Shown here piece after piece: positions 63,166-64,000 of a stretch of 64,000 nucleotides of DNA. The translations under genes were made by a program, and so were the position numbers. The first letter of the stretch is position 1, and every line of letters begins with the position of its first letter. Source of the DNA: Glandiceps talaboti (taxonomy: Eukaryota > Hemichordata > Enteropneusta > Spengelidae); the NCBI RefSeq assembly GCF_964340395.1, contig NC_135560.1, positions 12,982,598 to 13,046,597 of the forward strand. The letters run 5' to 3'. A model generated the notes under the pieces. That model saw only the letters and a program-made list of their open reading frames with translations. It had not been told where the DNA came from and did no database searches.

Positions 63166-63375
63166 TTAAGTTATTCTGGTTTTTTTTAAACCGGTGTTTG
63201 ACCTGACCCACCCCTTCACCTTTATTGACATGGAAGAAAAGTGCGATGGAAGGTGCACGGACGGAGACATGACAACATCCACTACAGCCCTCTCGTGTTT
63301 ATTCTCTTCATGGATTTTCATAACTACTCCAGCATTTAATGCCAAAACTATTATGATCCCTACTAGCGACAACTA
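63166..63375. other. unassigned stretch open on both strands
   Basis: On the minus strand, directly after GCATTTAG (acceptor-like), a 68-codon frame starts with a hydrophobic stretch (SLVGIIIVLALNAGVVM) and becomes polar (KIHEENKHERAVVDVVMSPS). It has no ATG at its start and contains AATAAAG|GTGAAG, which could be a donor or a poly(A) signal. A 60-codon plus-strand frame overlaps it. It could be the last exon of a gene lying beyond 64000, an upstream exon, or chance in CpG-rich promoter DNA. If used as a 5' exon, its donor phase (0) does not fit exon 2. Confidence 0.25.
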
Positions 63376-64000
63376 AATGCTAGATCATGCAGGTATTACA
63401 CAAGCACCCTTTTCAAAGGTGCACAACTGTAACTTAAAACACCTCCCTCTATGGTGGTACTGAGAGGAAAGGCCAACAAGAATGTGAAATATTTCATCCA
63501 GGTAGAACTATAGACTATACATCCCAAGGAACTAGACCACACAATCATTCTTGCTTATTATCAGTTACATTTGGTATGGTAAAATAAAGTGCCAAGTTGA
63601 GGATCAAGGGAAGATGTCAAATTTGACATGATATATTTTATACCAGTATACCTGCTTCATTTCTGAAAGTACTAGAGTTGACCCGACAATGTCTGAATAC
63701 AAAATCTACATGTGACAATTACTAGTATATATTTTAGTTACTTCACAAGCCATTAGTAGTACCTTTCAGGTACATACATTTTCTGAAATCTTTTCAAAAG
63801 CAGATTTCTATATATTTATATACAGCTAGCCTAGCAACTCACCATTGTCAATCAAGTTAATACCAGTAATTGTTGATTATGGTCACTGGATTCAAGAGCC
63901 AATGATGAATCTCAGCTAATATATATATATACCATACTAGTATGTAGGCTTTTTTTTATATCGGAAAAATTCATGTCTTTTGCTATGTACAATTTTTTTA
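63376..64000. other. nothing recognised
   Basis: AT-rich sequence upstream of the gene. I find no exon, RNA gene or repeat with definable ends; only a short TA run at 63920-63935. Confidence 0.4.

Overview
This is AT-rich animal nuclear DNA. It has long introns with GT-AG boundaries, many microsatellites, and several families of short non-autonomous DNA transposons. The palindromic motif ACATGTACATGT recurs throughout, which I associate with marine invertebrate genomes such as molluscs, lancelets and hemichordates. No sequence here fixes the species, so the phylum is a guess. There is no operon, CRISPR array, rRNA or convincing tRNA.

One protein-coding gene on the minus strand appears to span almost the whole window. 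Its first coding exon (62869-62947) lies in a CpG-richer promoter region near the right edge. A roughly 44-kb first intron (18811-62868) follows. Then comes one very large exon of 4384 nt (14427-18810), exon 3 (11117-11378) and a 43-nt exon 4 (7598-7640). The splice phases agree at every one of these joins (1/1, 2/2, 0/0). Below 7598 the gene becomes uncertain. I see a likely exon at 5407-5486, which either carries the stop or continues, a possible exon at 1493-1574, and two weaker candidates at 7184-7249 and 3584-3610. The predicted product is at least about 1,590 residues. It is acidic, largely disordered and low in cysteine, with a 20-unit heptapeptide repeat, a Ser-Pro-rich basic middle, a charged helix, and an acidic tail followed by an Arg/Glu-rich helix. 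I do not recognise the family. A cytoskeletal or scaffold role is only a guess from composition.

The 44-kb intron holds no other gene that I can support. It is filled with repeats. There is a 1.2-kb terminal-inverted-repeat transposon (21484-22709). An inverted relative of it (41735-42868) is nested inside an unrelated hAT-like element (41582-43052). There is a 173-bp hAT-type MITE with an 8-bp target duplication (52199-52371), a 301-bp TA-flanked MITE (35498-35798), and four copies of a hairpin-containing repeat (34-38 kb and 49 kb). A roughly 100-bp hairpin family has three copies, one inside a copy of the previous family. There are also two SINE-like 3' tails, several tandem duplications and many simple repeats. 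Two intronic or promoter motifs stand out: a palindromic pair of DR1 nuclear-receptor-type half sites (53333-53371) and a full cAMP-response element next to the start codon (62957-62964).

The left end (121-800) is a 52-bp minisatellite. The stretch beyond the promoter (63376-64000) has nothing I can name.
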